From positions 19,221,641 to 19,285,640 of the forward strand of contig NC_089589.1 of assembly GCF_019320115.1 (NCBI RefSeq): a stretch of 64,000 bases of DNA, given 5' to 3'. Positions 46,734-58,673 of this stretch are shown here, piece after piece. Below the pieces are notes generated by a model that was given only the letters and a program-made list of their open reading frames with translations, did not search any database and was not told the DNA's origin. Source of the stretch: Miscanthus floridulus. Lineage: Eukaryota > Streptophyta > Magnoliopsida > Poales > Poaceae. The stretch's first letter is position 1. Every line of letters starts with the position of its first letter. The position numbers and the translations under genes are program-made.

Positions 46734-47012
46734 TTTATATAAAAAGATATTTATCATCCCCCCTTCTTCAAAAAATAAATGTCACTATGGGATGCATGTT
46801 AATCAAAGTTTATTAAATTTTACTAGATTTGTAGAAAATATTTATATTTATATCTTTAAATAAGTTTATTATGAAAATATATTCAACAATTCATCTAATG
46901 ATACTAACCGTGCACCATAAATACTGATATTTTTCTATATATATTTGGTCAAAGTTAAAAATGTTTGACTTATTAGGAAGTTGGAATGACACTTATTTTG
47001 AGATGGAGGGAG
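46734..47012. repeat. Stowaway-like MITE, right end intact
   Basis: The sequence ends TTTGAGATGGAGGGAG followed by TA (47013-47014), a typical Stowaway end. Its left end was cut by the Helitron terminus at 46733. It matches the split copy at 43256-45484. Confidence 0.65.
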
Positions 47013-47014
47013 TA

Positions 47015-48042
47015 CTCAAGGTCAGCTTGTTAGAACTTTCTTTCCTAATTTTTAAGCTTCCCTTTTTTATTCTTTGACGAAGTGATTCTAGTGAGGAGCA
47101 AGGTGGATAATATGTGAGAAGTGATTCCTAAATGATTCTAGCGGTGATTGACCGAGGAGCTATGGAGAGCGGGTTTTTGAGCTCTTAGCTTGTAGTGTAA
47201 ATAGAAAAGTATTTTTATCGGCTCCCCGCCGGTACCTAATTTGCATTTTAACTATATCTAGAGCTTCACTGAATCCGCTCCGAAGAAGCTAGGAGCAGAA
47301 TTGTACCATTATTATTAGGGCAGAGCTCCACCTCGGATTCTTAGGTACTTTAGTGGAAATTGAATAAGGAACAGGTGAGAATTGATTCTAACTTAATCTT
47401 TGGATTATAGTACATGTATACCAAATTACATTGCAATTTTACAATTTTGAGGAATTAGCAAATAGTTTTACCAAGCGTATTTGAAATTTGTTTTTTGCGG
47501 CATATATATATCCTAAAAATCTTTAGTTCCTCTCTAGTACTGTAATTGTCATCGGATTCTCCCTCGGCCTTTTTGTGATGGATGGCTCCATGTGGCCTGG
47601 AGATACGGTGCTCGCGCTGATGGCGACCATGATGTGCGCCCTAGTTTCGCGTGTCCTGTAGTATCGTGCTCGTGGCTGCTGCTGTGGGTCTTGCTGGCTT
47701 CGTTTTGGTAAGTTATTCGCCTCGATTAAAGCCCTAATCATGGGCGACAGGAAAGGCCGGCCGTGACACAACACAAAGGCATGCAGCTGCCGGCAGCAGG
47801 ACATGGAGATGGAGACGGAGACGGAGACGGAGAGACGCAGAGGCGGACGGAGGCCGGGCACGGCATGGTGTCTGGCTGGTAGCACTAGCACCTACTGGTA
47901 GTACCAGCTACTCCTACTACGTCCTGCTGCTGCACTGCGCTGCACCCCTCTCTGTCTCTCTCACACACACACGTCGACCATTGCTGTCTAGCAGGACAGA
48001 AGCGGGCAGGGATCGCAGCAGAGACAGCATGAGCCCTTTTTA
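47015..48042. other. Non-coding DNA, microsatellites
   Basis: It contains a GAGACG microsatellite (about 47809-47835) and CT/CA repeats (about 47950-47972). Open frames such as 47523-47891 minus overlap the microsatellite and show no domain. Confidence 0.35.
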
Positions 48043-48273
48043 GGCCCCGTTTAGATCCAAAAATTTTTGGATTTTGGCTCAACGTAGAATTTCGTTTGTA
48101 TTTGGTAATTAGTGTCTAATTATGGACTAATTAGGTTTAAAAGTTTCGTCTCGCAATTTCTCGACCAACTGTGTAATTAGTTTTTTTTCATATACATTTA
48201 GTACTCCATGCATGTGCCGCAAGATTCGATATGACGGGTACTGCGCAAAATTTTTTAGAATCTAAATAGGCCC
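48043..48273. repeat. Tourist/Harbinger-like MITE, copy A
   Basis: It starts GGCCCCGTTTAGATCC and ends ATCTAAATAGGCCC, an inverted repeat, with TTA on both sides as target duplication. Confidence 0.65.
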
Positions 48274-48545
48274 TTAGTTCATTCCTAAAAACTTTACACC
48301 ATATCGCATCGAATATTTAACACACATATATAATATTAAATATAGACTAAAAAATAATTAATTGTACAGATTACGACTATTGTACGAGACGAATCTTTTA
48401 AGCCTAATTAGTCTATGATTTGACAATGTGGTTCTATAGTAACACATGTGCTAATGATAGATTAATTAGGCTTAATAAATTCGTCTCGCGGTTTATTGAT
48501 GGATTCTGTAATTTGTTTTCTTATTAGTATCCGAACACCCTATGC
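48274..48545. repeat. Second MITE family, TTAGTTC type
   Basis: CTTAGTTCATTCCTAAAAAC is followed by sequence with GAATCTTTTAAGCCTAATTAG and AATTAGGCTTAATAAATTCG, a long internal inverted arrangement. The family recurs inverted at 48995-49330. Confidence 0.45.
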
Positions 48546-48760
48546 GATATTTTCATATAACATCCGATATGACGTCATCAAACTTTATACAGGATCTGAA
48601 TCTGGACACAGTAAAACCCACACATGACACACACACAGGCTCAAGCATGGAGAAATGGAGACGGACGGACGGACGGATCAAGGCAAAGCAACTCGGGTCG
48701 CAGGTCGCAGCTGCTACTATGCTACTCCAGCTACAGCAGCGAGCGACGACGGTTGATTTA

Positions 48761-48991
48761 GGGCGTGTTTAGATCAAAATTTTTTTAGGTTTTGGCTACT
48801 GTAGTACTTTCGTTTGTATTTGGTAATTAGTGTCTAATTATGGATTAATTAGGATCAAAAGTTTCGTCTCGCGATTTCTCACTCAACTGTGTAATTAGTT
48901 TTTTTTCGTCTACATTTAGTACTCCATACATGTGCCGCAAGATTTGATGTGACGTGTACTGCGCAAAATTTTTTTAGATCTAAACGGGGCC
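48761..48991. repeat. Tourist/Harbinger-like MITE, copy B
   Basis: It has the same family and orientation as 48043-48273 (GGCGTGTTTAGATC to GATCTAAACGGGGCC), with the shared internal segment AGTTTCGTCTCGC. Confidence 0.65.
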
Positions 48992-48994
48992 TAG

Positions 48995-49330
48995 GCCATA
49001 AATCCGGGGAAAGTTTAGAGACGTTATATCTGAGTGTCATGTGAAGGTGTCGTACGGAGTATTTGAATACTAATAAAAAAATTACAAAATCCATCGGTAA
49101 ACCACGAGATGAATTTATTAAGCCTAATTAATCCGTCATTAGCATATATATCACTGTAGCACTATATTGTCAAATCATAGTCTAATTAGGTTTAAAAGAT
49201 TCGTCTCGCAAAGTTGTCGCAATCTGTGTAATTAGTTATTTTTTAGTCTATATTTAATATTTTTATGTATTTATCTAAATATTTGATGGGATAAGCCGTA
49301 ATTTTTTTTTTGAGGAACTGAACATGGCCT
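48995..49330. repeat. MITE, inverted relative of 48274-48545
   Basis: It starts GGCCATAAATCC and ends GAACTGAACATGGCC, with an internal GAATTTATTAAGCCTAATTAA-type core (shortened here). Confidence 0.45.
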
Positions 49331-49436
49331 TTGGAGTATTTTCCTTGCTGTGGCGCGGTGGAAAAAGGCGGCACCTTTATCCCGTGGCCGTAAAAAGCCG
49401 GCGACGCAGCATCTGCCTCTGCCTGCCTCTGTGCTC

Positions 49437-51330
49437 CCTAATTTTTTACTATTTAACTTTTTTTTAATAAAATTTATATTTAGCTCCTGAGAGACTTAAA
49501 CTTATCTTTGGACTCTGAAGGTCGGCGTCATGAGTCCTGACGCCGAGGTAACACGTCTCGACGCCACAAATCTTGACGTCGAGGTATCTGGCCGTGCACA
49601 GGAGAAAATTCTACGTGGCCGATACCTCAGCGTCATATATCTTGACGTCGAGGTCGGCGCCACATATCTTGACGCCGACCTCGGAAACGCTGACGATCGG
49701 CAGACTGGGCGGCGCGTTGCCTCGGTTCCCGTGCTCATCACAAAACTGGCTGGCCGAGCAGCGCTGGTGCATCTGCCTGCCTTCCTCCACTCCTCTCTCT
49801 CCCATACATCTCGCTGGCAGTCCGCGATGGCGTGGTCAGTGCTACAGTACCACGCAGAGGCGTGGGCGACGGAGTGGGCAGCGATGGGACGAGGCTTTCC
49901 ATTTCTCAACCCGACGTCGCAGTCGCGGCCTCCTGTATCAGGCAAATTATTATATTATAAGACAAAACAACACAAACACAACAGCGCAGTGGCAGTGAGG
50001 TGAGTCGTTGCTGTTCCGGCCTACGAGTGCAAGGAGCTCCGTTCGTCTGCACTCCATGATAGAAATCTGCGAGTACAAGTATATATACCAACATGCTTCT
50101 TGTTCTTTATTACATTCTTTTTAGAAAATCAAAATAATGCTGCTTAGTACTGAGTACGTATTTGACAGCCAAAACATGCCTCCAACTAAACATGATAACT
50201 TGATCTTGGGGAACTGTAGCCGGTTCAGTCTCACAATAATTAACAAAGAGAGTTTTTACTGGAAGGTAAAAAGGCAGCATCATAGCAGTAAAACACCATA
50301 ATAATAAATAAAAGGACTCTACATTTATGTTCATTATTAAAGAACGATTTGTCTAAAAAAAGGCATGGCACCAGCCGCTCACTTACATCTTAGAATAATA
50401 TCATTTTTTAGTTCTAATGTGTGTCAAGGAATTATAAATCTTAATAAAAAATTAATTTAGCGCTATACTAGAATTTACCATGTGAGATCTTGTTTTAAAG
50501 GATTTATTGTCAGAAACTCAATGGTATAATTGGAATTTAATTTGAATATTTGGTTTAGAAGTTAAGACTTTTTTTAGTTGATGGAAGTCACTGCGTACAT
50601 ACGCAAGCTGACACGCCTACAGTGCCGCACAAGCCGCACACAGGCTGCATGCCCGGCACTAGCTACATCATTAATCGCAAAGCTGCGTCGTGCGGTCAGA
50701 AGCATGTGCACACCCCGTCGACCATCCCCTCACGCAGCAACAATGCGTGACCCGATAAAATCCACCGGCCATGCTGCCACCCACGCCACTCCACCTCTCA
50801 CCATGCTCGTCACATCCCATCGCCCTGCCGCAGACGTCCATGCTCTGCGCGGTACTGTAGCGCTGACCACGCCATCGCACGCGTCTGACCGCGCGCGCGG
50901 ACTGCCAGCGAGATATATGGGAGAGAGAGGAGTGGAGGAACGCATGCAGATGCACCAGCACTGTTCGGCCAGCCAGTTTTGTGACGAGCACGGGAACCGA
51001 GGCAACGTGGCCGCCCAGTCTGCCGGTCGTCAGCGTTTTCGAGGTCGGCGTCAAGATATGTGGCGCTGACCTCGGAGCCAAGATCTATGGCGCTGAGGTA
51101 CCGACCACGTAGGATTTTCTCGCCAAGATCTATGGCGTTGAGGTACCGGCCACGTATGATTTTCTCCTGTGCACGGCCAGATACCTCGGCGTCAAGATCT
51201 GTGGCGCCGAGACGTGTTACCTCGAAACCCGGACTCATGGCGCCGACCCCAGGATCAAAGATGAGTTTAAGTCTTTCAGAGGTTAAATATAAATTTTATT
51301 AAAAAAAGGGTTAAATAGTAAAAAATTAGG
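49437..51330. mobile_element. Long-TIR DNA transposon (MULE-like), non-autonomous
   Basis: The terminal inverted repeats are about 430 bp: CCTAATTTTTTACTATTTAAC at 49437 and its reverse complement ending at 51330. Both contain diverged CTTGACGTCGAGGT and GCGCCGAGGT repeats. No transposase is present. I could not find a clean 9-bp target duplication, so the MULE assignment is from TIR length only. The inner about 970 bp has no recognised gene. Confidence 0.6.
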
Positions 51331-51742
51331 TCTAACCACGCACAGCTAGCCCCGGCCATTGGCCACCAGCCCATCACTCATTGCTGCTGCTGCTGCTGCC
51401 GTCGTAGCGTAGCCCTGCCCTAGGTCACCACTCTCATGGGCTGGATCATGCATCAACCTGTCGGCTGTCCCCGCCGGGTCTTCAGTCGAGTCGTCAGTCT
51501 TCACCCTCCGATCCGGCATGGCACGGCACGGCGTGTACCATCGACGACTCTACGCTCTTGCTCCTACTGCTGGTACTCTGTTCCTGCTGCTGTTACTGCT
51601 CTGCCGCTAGGTTTACTGCATCAGGATCTACTACACCGAACAGTGCAATGCAATGCACCTATACAGGGCTACAGGTAGCAAGGGCAGATGTGTGGTCGTT
51701 TCGTTCGAGAGCCCACAGGATGTATCCCTGCAGCATTGCAAA

Positions 51743-53197
51743 GGGAAAATTGGTTCTATAGCACCGAAAAAATTTCATTTCCGTAAAATATTACTGAAAG
51801 ACGTTCGTCACGTAAAATACCATTAAAAGACAGTGTCGTTACCTCTATCTAGCATTCTGTCACAGTGGCACACCAACGTCGTGAAATCCACCTTCAAACG
51901 CCTGAAAGGAAAAAAAAAGAACGGGTCCTGGTCCTCCCCTTGTTTGCTGCCTGTTCGTGACGACGCGGAGACGAGCTGAGAGTCGGGGCACGCAAGGCGG
52001 CGCCCAACGCACAGGCAAGGTCGGCCGGGGCGCGGCCACGGCCACACCGCGCAGGCGAGCTCCGCCATGGCGCGTGATGCGGCGGTCGCGCCACGCAGGC
52101 GAGCTCAGCCGCGGCGCGTGAGGCGGCGACTGCGGCGCGCAGGTGAGCTTGGCCGGAGCACGAAAGATGGCGGCCGCGGCGTGCAGCCGATGAGGCGAGC
52201 TTGCCAGGGCACACGAGGCGGCGGCCGCTTCGCGAAGAAAAGCTCGGCCCAGGCGTGCGAAGCAGCGCCCGCTGCACGCGCACACGAGGGGGAGCTGTTC
52301 GCCGTGATGTGCGTGGGCGCGAGGGGTCCAGCAACGCGCTGGCGGGATGGATCGCGCACGATAGCCTCCACGGCGGCGGGGTCACGCTCAACTGGGAGCC
52401 ACTGCAGGCCCGCCGCCTGCGCGCCATCTCCGTGTACGTGAAGCAGGATGACCGGCTGTACCCGATGCTCACGGTGCGGGAGACGCTGCTGTTCGCCGCC
52501 GAGGTCTGCCAGCTTGGGCTCGCCCGTGCCGCCGACACCATCATCCCGGGCGGCCAGTCCCACGAGCTCCGCGTGAGCGTCGCTAGCAATGGCACCTCCG
52601 CCACCGTCCTCTCCCATGCGTACCATTTCAATTTTTAATTCATTCTTTCTGCCCGCACCATTTTCTTGCTCACGTAGTCGCGTGCATCATCGGTGCATGT
52701 GAGTTGGAGCGACCGCGGCAGAGCTCGCCTGCGTGGCGCGACCACCGCATTGCGCGCCATGGCGGAGCTCGCCTGCGCGGTGTTGCCGTGGCCGCGCCCC
52801 AGCCGACCTCGCCTGCGCGCTGGGTGTCGCCTCGCGCTGCCCGGCGGAGCTTGCCCGCGTGGCTTGGGCGCCGCCTTGGCCACACAGCTTCGCTGGGCGC
52901 CGCCTCGCGCTGCCCGGCCGACCTTGCCTGCGCTCTGGGCGCCGCCTTGCGTGCCCCGACTCAGCTCGCCTCCGTGTCGTCACGAACAGGCAGCAAACGA
53001 GGGGAGGACCAGGACCCGTTCTTTTTTTTCCCTTTCAGACGTTTGAAGGTGGATTTCACGACGTTGGTGTGCCACTGTGACGGAATGCTAGATAGAGGTA
53101 ACGGCACTGTCTTTTGATGGTATTTTACGTGACGAATGTCTTTCAGCGGTATTTTACGAAAGTGGAGTTTTTTTGGTGCTATAGAACCAATTTTCCC
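51743..53197. mobile_element. Pack-MULE-like element carrying an ABCG fragment
   Basis: The terminal inverted repeats begin GGGAAAATTGGTTCTATAGC and extend more than 220 bp, continuing as GC-rich inverted sequence to about 450 bp. The flanking 9-mers are CATTGCAAA (51734-51742) and TATTGCAAA (53198-53206), an 8/9 match as expected for a MULE target duplication. The interior holds a host gene fragment, with no transposase. This is the definition of a Pack-MULE. Confidence 0.8.
52327..52566 (+). pseudogene. ABCG (white-brown complex) transporter nucleotide-binding fragment
   Basis: The frame includes [44 protein letters not shown] and then [12 protein letters not shown]. These match an ABCG half-transporter ATPase from just after Walker A through the Q-loop (VKQDD) to the region before the signature. 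About 20 residues are missing after FAAE compared with the family. Walker A, signature, Walker B and the membrane domain are absent. It is a captured exon piece with no transport function, open within a longer frame 52201-52638. Confidence 0.75.
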
Positions 53198-53381
53198 TAT
53201 TGCAAATGACACTGCTGTCTCTAGTACACGACCTGCAGTGAGTGAGTTTAGTAGCACCATAACGACGACGGCTTAGCGAAACAGGGTTCATGATCATGTT
53301 GCGGATCGGATGGGCGGATGGGCACCAGCACCACTCCACAGGGCAAGATTCTCGGGACATGCCGGGCCCACCCAACCACAC

Positions 53382-53496
53382 TTGCCCTGTTCGTTTGGTT
53401 TATAAGTTATATTTTTCAGCTAACAAACATTATTTTTCTCTCCCAACAAATCAGTCAACGATACTTTCAGCCATGGCAGCCAAACAAACAGGGCAA
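53382..53496. repeat. 115-bp MITE with TTGCCCTGTT.../...AACAGGGCAA ends
   Basis: The inverted termini TTGCCCTGTTCGTTTGG and CCAAACAAACAGGGCAA are near perfect, and the interior is AT-rich. This family is common in grasses; the superfamily is uncertain. Confidence 0.65.
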
Positions 53497-53499
53497 CTG

Positions 53500-54013
53500 T
53501 ACCCAACCAGATCAAAGCATGACCTGGGTGGGGTTCCAATCGATCACTCACACAGTCACACTGTCTGTCACAGCTTGCTGTCCGATCCTTGTCCTGAACA
53601 AGCGAGCGTTGCTGCAAAAGGAAATGCACGGACTGACAGGGCAAGGATGGAAACGGGTATGCCGTACTCTAAAACCACGGTCATACACAAGGGTCGTCGA
53701 CTGTGAGTGGAGGAGGTTTAACGATAGGCCCCGAGCAGCGTTGGCTGGGCGTGGGAGGGCATCGGCGCTGGCCTCGGCGCGCGGTCGTCGAAGCACCTCG
53801 GCCCGAGGCATGGAGCTCGTCGTGTGGGACCAGGCAGGGAGGAAGGTGTGACGGGGTGGCATGGCGGGGGAGGGGGTCCGGCGAGGTCGGCCTCCTCTGA
53901 GGCCTCGACAGGCTCAGGGCGCGGCGAGGCGGCGGGGCTCTTGCGTGCACAGCAATAGTCAGGAGCATCGGCGAGGTGTCTCGAAAAGAAAGAAATGAAT
54001 TGGTACGGGGTAG
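53500..54013. other. GC-rich DNA, no gene recognised
   Basis: Several overlapping open frames on both strands, no domain. GC content may reflect an old gene or repeat fragment. Confidence 0.3.
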
Positions 54014-55323
54014 TGTCGGTGTTTTGGACCGGGGGATCCTCAACCATCTGGTGAATTTGAACTGCGTGTCCCTAGTTCCGAATGGTGATGCAAAGAGACA
54101 CAAGGTTTATACTGGTTCAGGCAATCGATGCCCTACGTCCAGTCTGGGAGATCGATCTTGTATTCCTTGCACCGAAGTGCTTGTAGTAGGGGGGTTACAA
54201 GCTAGGTGAGAGAGGGAGCCAGTCCCAGGTCTCGGCGGAGAATGATGTGGGCTGCTCGAGACGTTGCTCTCAGACGGCCGTGAAGTATCTGTGTCACCGG
54301 GCGTCCCCCTAAATGGCCCAAGTCCTCTCCTTTTATAGTTGAAGGGAGGACAAGGACAGTACATGTGCTAACTATATGGTGTCGTGTGAACAGAGGCGGC
54401 GTGTCCGAGCCCTGTGGCCTGTTCCTGTGGCGGCGTAGTCATCGGAGTGGTCCGTCCTTGAAGCACGGGGGCGGCGTGCTGGTCCCATCCGATCCTGTGC
54501 GTCATGGGAGCTCCAGGGCTGCCTCGGAGAGGGTGCGGCGGTCGTGCGAGTCGCTGTGGATTGACTGTGCACGAGGCCGAGGCTCGGTCGGTGCCGAGGC
54601 CGCACCGCAGTGGGGGTCTCGGCAGACACGAATCCCGAGATAGCCGAGACCCTGGTGTATAGCGCCGAGGCCCGGAGAGAGCGGTTGACCTGGTGTGCTG
54701 GTTCGGAGGCGGTGATGACCCGGGCCAGGCTGCCCATGTCGCATTGTTTTCGAGGCGGGGATCGCGGGGCACAGTGGAGTGCGGGCGCTGATCGTGGGCA
54801 CAGCGTCAGAATACAGTGGCCGGTAATCCCCGCCGTGCCCTGTCTCAGCTGGTATGGCGCTGATGCGACCTCACGTCCCGTCGGCCATTCCGCGGTGTCG
54901 GACCGTCGTTCGGCTGAGATCGCGGGAGTGGTTGACGCATTAATGGGACGCGACGTGCTGTCGGGAAGACCAGTCGAGGCGGGGGCGACGGGCTATGGAC
55001 GAGCCGGCCTCGAGCGATACGGAGAATGACGGTCTCATCCGAGGCTGTACGTACGGGGCCTCGGGCGAGACGGAGATTGGGGTCTCGCGCGAGACGGAGA
55101 TTGGGCACCTTGCCGAGGCCTCCCGCGAAGGGCCTCGCGCGAGGCGGAGATCACGTTAGGGTGCCGAGACCTCCCGTGCGATGCCTCGGGCGAGGCGGAG
55201 AGCCGATGGGCTTAGCTGAGGCTGGTGATGAGCCCATGGCTTACCCTCTAGCTTTGTTGTTGATGGGACTTAAGTGACCCTTTTGGTGCACGCTTGGGGT
55301 ACCCTGGTTTATGGTACCCGACA
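54014..55323 (-). repeat. 3' LTR of the Tat-like element
   Basis: It starts TGTCGGTGTTTTGG and ends GGTACCCGACA, with matching TGTCGG/CCGACA ends. 1310 bp. Confidence 0.8.
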
Positions 55324-55539
55324 GTAGCCCCCGAGCCTCAAGGAGAGTGCGTGCACTCTCCCTGAGGGTTTGTCGAGACTCGGCTTGCAGCCGCTTCTGT
55401 AGGGATTGTGTTTCGCTATTTGAGGTTTCGGTGGGTGCGCGCGAGCGCACCCGCCGGGTGTAGCCCCCGAGGCCCTGGAGGAGTGGAGTCACTCCTCTAG
55501 GGGCTTTTTTGTGTTTTGAGTTAGGAGTTTTTTATCGTT

Positions 55540-57075
55540 TTTGCCGAGCCCACAAGCGCGAGTTCGGGTCGCGGGGTTTTGGCAAGGTCGCGGGGAGAGC
55601 CCCCGAGCCTCCGCACGAAGCATGAGGCGATCAGGGGTGCCCCTAATTTTTTACACGACCCTCGTGCTTCCTTTTCGATCGGAAGGAGGGGTGGAATGTG
55701 CCAGGGTACCCTCGGTGGGCACGAGCATTGGCACTTCCGGTGAGCTGTTATCGGGTAAGTCCGAGTGGAGGCCCGTGCCCCGTTCGCTAGGGGACGGCTA
55801 GCGGTCCAGAGACGCGCTCCAAGAGTACCGGAGGGTTTCTCTAGTGGGTGCCAAGGCCGTTCGCTGGGCCTCGGTGGCTCGGTGCCTCCCTATGGTGGGA
55901 TCCCATTCGGAGACTTCCATGCCGGTCTCGGACACGACTTAGGACGCCCTGAGCGATTTGTTTGCTCGAGCTTTGGCTGTTTGTGGGCTCGCCCATAGTC
56001 GTCCCTGACTTTGTTGCCCTGGGGCGGCTGTCGAAACCTTAGGGGGCCCAGCCTTCGAACCCCTGGACCGTAATGGGCTCGGTGCCCTTTATCGTATTTG
56101 TAATGAAACTTCTAGCGCGGACTTAGGTCGTTCGTCGTTGTCTTGGGTGCAGGAGGAACCCCCGAGCCTCTGCCCGGAGCGAGAGGGCGGTCAGGGGTCC
56201 CCTGGCTTTTTGTTCGACCCTCACATATCCTTTTCGTTCGGACGGAGGGGTTATTTGCCGAGCCCATTCGGGTGCGAGCCGAAGCCGCTGGGTCTCGGCA
56301 AGGTTGCAGGAAGAGCCCCCTAGCCTCTGCACAAAGCGAGAGGGCCATCGGGAGCTCCCCTGGCTTTTTATACGCCCCTCGCGCTTGAGGGTTTGTTTGC
56401 TGAGGTCCCTTTGGGCGCGAGTCTTGGTCGCAGGGTCTCGGCGAAGTTGCAGGAAGGGCTCCCTAGCCTCCGCACGGAGCAGAGGGCCGTCAGGAGCTCC
56501 CCTGGCTTTTTGTACGACCCTCGCGCTTCCTTTTCGCTCGAAAGGAGGGGTTGTTTTGCCGAGCCCCCTCGAGTGCGAACCGGGGCCGCTAGGTCTCGGC
56601 AAGATTGCAGGAAGAGCCCCTAGCCTCTGCACGAGGCGAGAGGTCCGTCAGGGGTTCCCCTGACTTTTTTACACGACCCTCATGCTTCCTTTTTGCTCGG
56701 AAGGAGGGGTGGAATGTGCCAGGCTACCCTCGGTGGGCACGAGCGTTGGCACTTCTAGTGAGCTGTTATCGGGTAAGTCCGAGTGGAGGCCCGTGCCTTG
56801 TTCGCTAGGGGACGGCTAGCGGTCCAGAGACGCACTCCAAGAGTACCGGAGGGTTTCTCTAGTGGGTGCCGAGGCCATTCGCTGGGCCTCGGTGGCTCGG
56901 TGCCTCCCTACGGTGGGATCCCATTCGGAGACTTCCCTGCCGGTCTCGGACACGACTTAGGACATCCCAAGCGTTTTGCTTGCTTGGGCCTCAGTCCCGT
57001 ATAGGCTCGCCCGCGGTCGTCCCTGACTCTGTTGCCCTAGGGCGGCTGTCGAAACACCTCTGGGGCCCAGCCTTC
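55540..57075. repeat. Tandem and higher-order repeats of the Tat 3' region
   Basis: A unit of roughly 140-150 bp (GCCGAGCCC...GGTCTCGGCAAG...GAGCCCCTAGCCTC) is repeated several times between about 56140 and 56700. A larger block, 55600-55965, recurs at 56630-56985 with few differences (GGAGGGGTGGAATGTGCCAG to GACACGACTTAGGA). Confidence 0.8.
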
Positions 57076-57380
57076 GAACCCCTAGACCGTAATAGGCTCA
57101 GAGCCTGGTTCCTTCATCTGAAAGGAATAGACCGGGGGGAATATCTTCCCCATTGGCTCGGCGACGGGCGACGCGCCTTTTGAGGCGGTTTCCTGGGGAG
57201 GCGAAACGACGCCTGCTGCCGTAGTGGCCGAGCGTGACATGGTGGATGGGACGTAACCGTTCCCCCAATTAATGAGAAAGAAGTGGGCGCGTGGGCGGTA
57301 AAACCGGCTAGTGGGTAACTGCGCCGGATCGGGGGGAAACTTCCCCGATTTCATCGCCCGTTCGTTTCATCTTCCCCCTG

Positions 57381-57388
57381 CATAAATA
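57381..57388 (+). promoter_or_regulatory. TATA-like box for the antisense ORF
   Basis: CATAAATA precedes a C-rich start region by about 30 bp and lies about 190 bp before the ATG at 57574. It suggests the antisense ORF has its own promoter. Confidence 0.45.
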
Positions 57389-57573
57389 CTCGAAGGGTCT
57401 CGCCCTTCCTCATCTTACCTTGCCTGCGTTAGCTCTGCCTCCATCGAGCTATCGCTAGAGCAGCGGGTGCCGGGAAGAAGGGAGAAGGGCGAGCCAGGGA
57501 GAAAGCGAGGAAAAGCGAGAAAAAGCGAGAGAGAGAGAAACTCACCGCCGCATCCAATCCTTCCGTCGCACTC

Positions 57574-58105
57574 ATGGCCGGCAACGTCGTTGTCCTCGAG
57601 GCGGACCCTTGGGATCCCTCCGATGTTACCGTGGAGACACTCCAGTCGCTCGTCGACGGTGGACTCCTTCGTCCGGTGACGGACCCCACCAGGCTAGAGT
57701 GGATCGCTCCGTACGGTGAGCCGGAGCCAAGGCCTCGTGACGGCTACGTCGTAAGCTTCGTCTCCTTTCACGAGTGCGGCCTCGGCGTTTCGGCGGACCG
57801 GTTCATGCGGGTGCTCCCGCACTACTATGATCACGCTGAGCAGCCAGATGCGCGAGCGGCTCCGAGGAGCGCTGTACACGGGTGTCAAGCGGGCATTGGC
57901 CGTCATCTCCTCTCACTACATTGGCGTCGATCTCTCGGCCATCAGCAATGGCTATGTCCTGCCTGATGACGACGAGGAGGCCGACGCGGCGGTCACGAAG
58001 CTGATGGAGGCGGCGGAAGGCCCTGCCACGGCGCTGGCGACGCTCTTCGAAGAGGAGGTGGTCCCTCCCCTACCATCTGCCGATGCTGGAGTCCCTGAGC
58101 CTTGA
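57574..58105 (+). pseudogene. Antisense ORF: gypsy-type transposon protein (PF04195-like), deletion form
   Basis: MAGNVVVLEADPWDPSDV begins at 57574. The part DPTRLEWIAPYGEPEPRP and YVVSFVSFHECGLGVSADRF is the N-terminal domain annotated in grasses as putative gypsy type transposon. Near 57825 the frame breaks, and the continuation in another frame (LRGALYTGVKRALAVISSHY to PPLPSADAGVPEP) looks like the C-terminal tail of the same protein. The central coiled part seems deleted. Its role is unknown. Confidence 0.6.
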
Positions 58106-58673
58106 CCTAGGCCCAAGGGGCCATGTAAAAAATAGAGTAGGGATTATCTTTGTATCGTAACGCTTGTGGCCGTCGAGGCTTTTCTTTTTGAAGTATTTGT
58201 GTTTCTTAGTTGTTTTTCTCGTGTTTCCGAGCCTCTGCCCTCTGTTGCTTCTGATCAGATTTCTTTTGCAAAACGCCTCCTTGGAGCCTAAGTCGTCCCT
58301 TGGGCGAGAGGTAGTGAGGGAGTGCCGTAGCCCGGGGGCGTAGGCCGTCTCGTGACTCTACCGGCCTCTTGCTTAGGAAACAGACTTTGGTCCGAGGGGT
58401 TTTTACAACCGATTCGTCAGAGCGTGCGAGAGACTTGGCGTAGGAATTTTTTCGAAAAACGACTGAAGAATGGTGCGTGGGACTTAGGGGGAGTCCCCCA
58501 TCTAGCCCCCGAGGGAGGCTTGGCTCTGTCGAGGCAGAGCCAAGTCTCCCTTACGGTGTTATTGTATTGCCGAGACCCACGATGGGCTCGGGGGGGTGTC
58601 TTGAAAAATTAGACCAACTAAAGAACGCTTTTTAATTGTATTCCGAGAAACAGTATATACAATGCTTGGGAAT
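58106..58673. other. Tat element region between pol end and antisense ORF
   Basis: No protein domain is visible. It includes CCGAGGGAGGCTTGGCTCTG-type GC-rich sequence, part of the 3' region. Confidence 0.4.

Noticed and set aside
51894..53117. Many long GC-rich frames in the Pack-MULE arms
   Set aside because: They come from the inverted GC-rich TIRs, occur in all frames and show no conserved domain; only the ABCG piece is supported.
54368..55108. Long frames in the Tat LTR
   Set aside because: They lie inside the LTR on both strands and match no retroelement protein.
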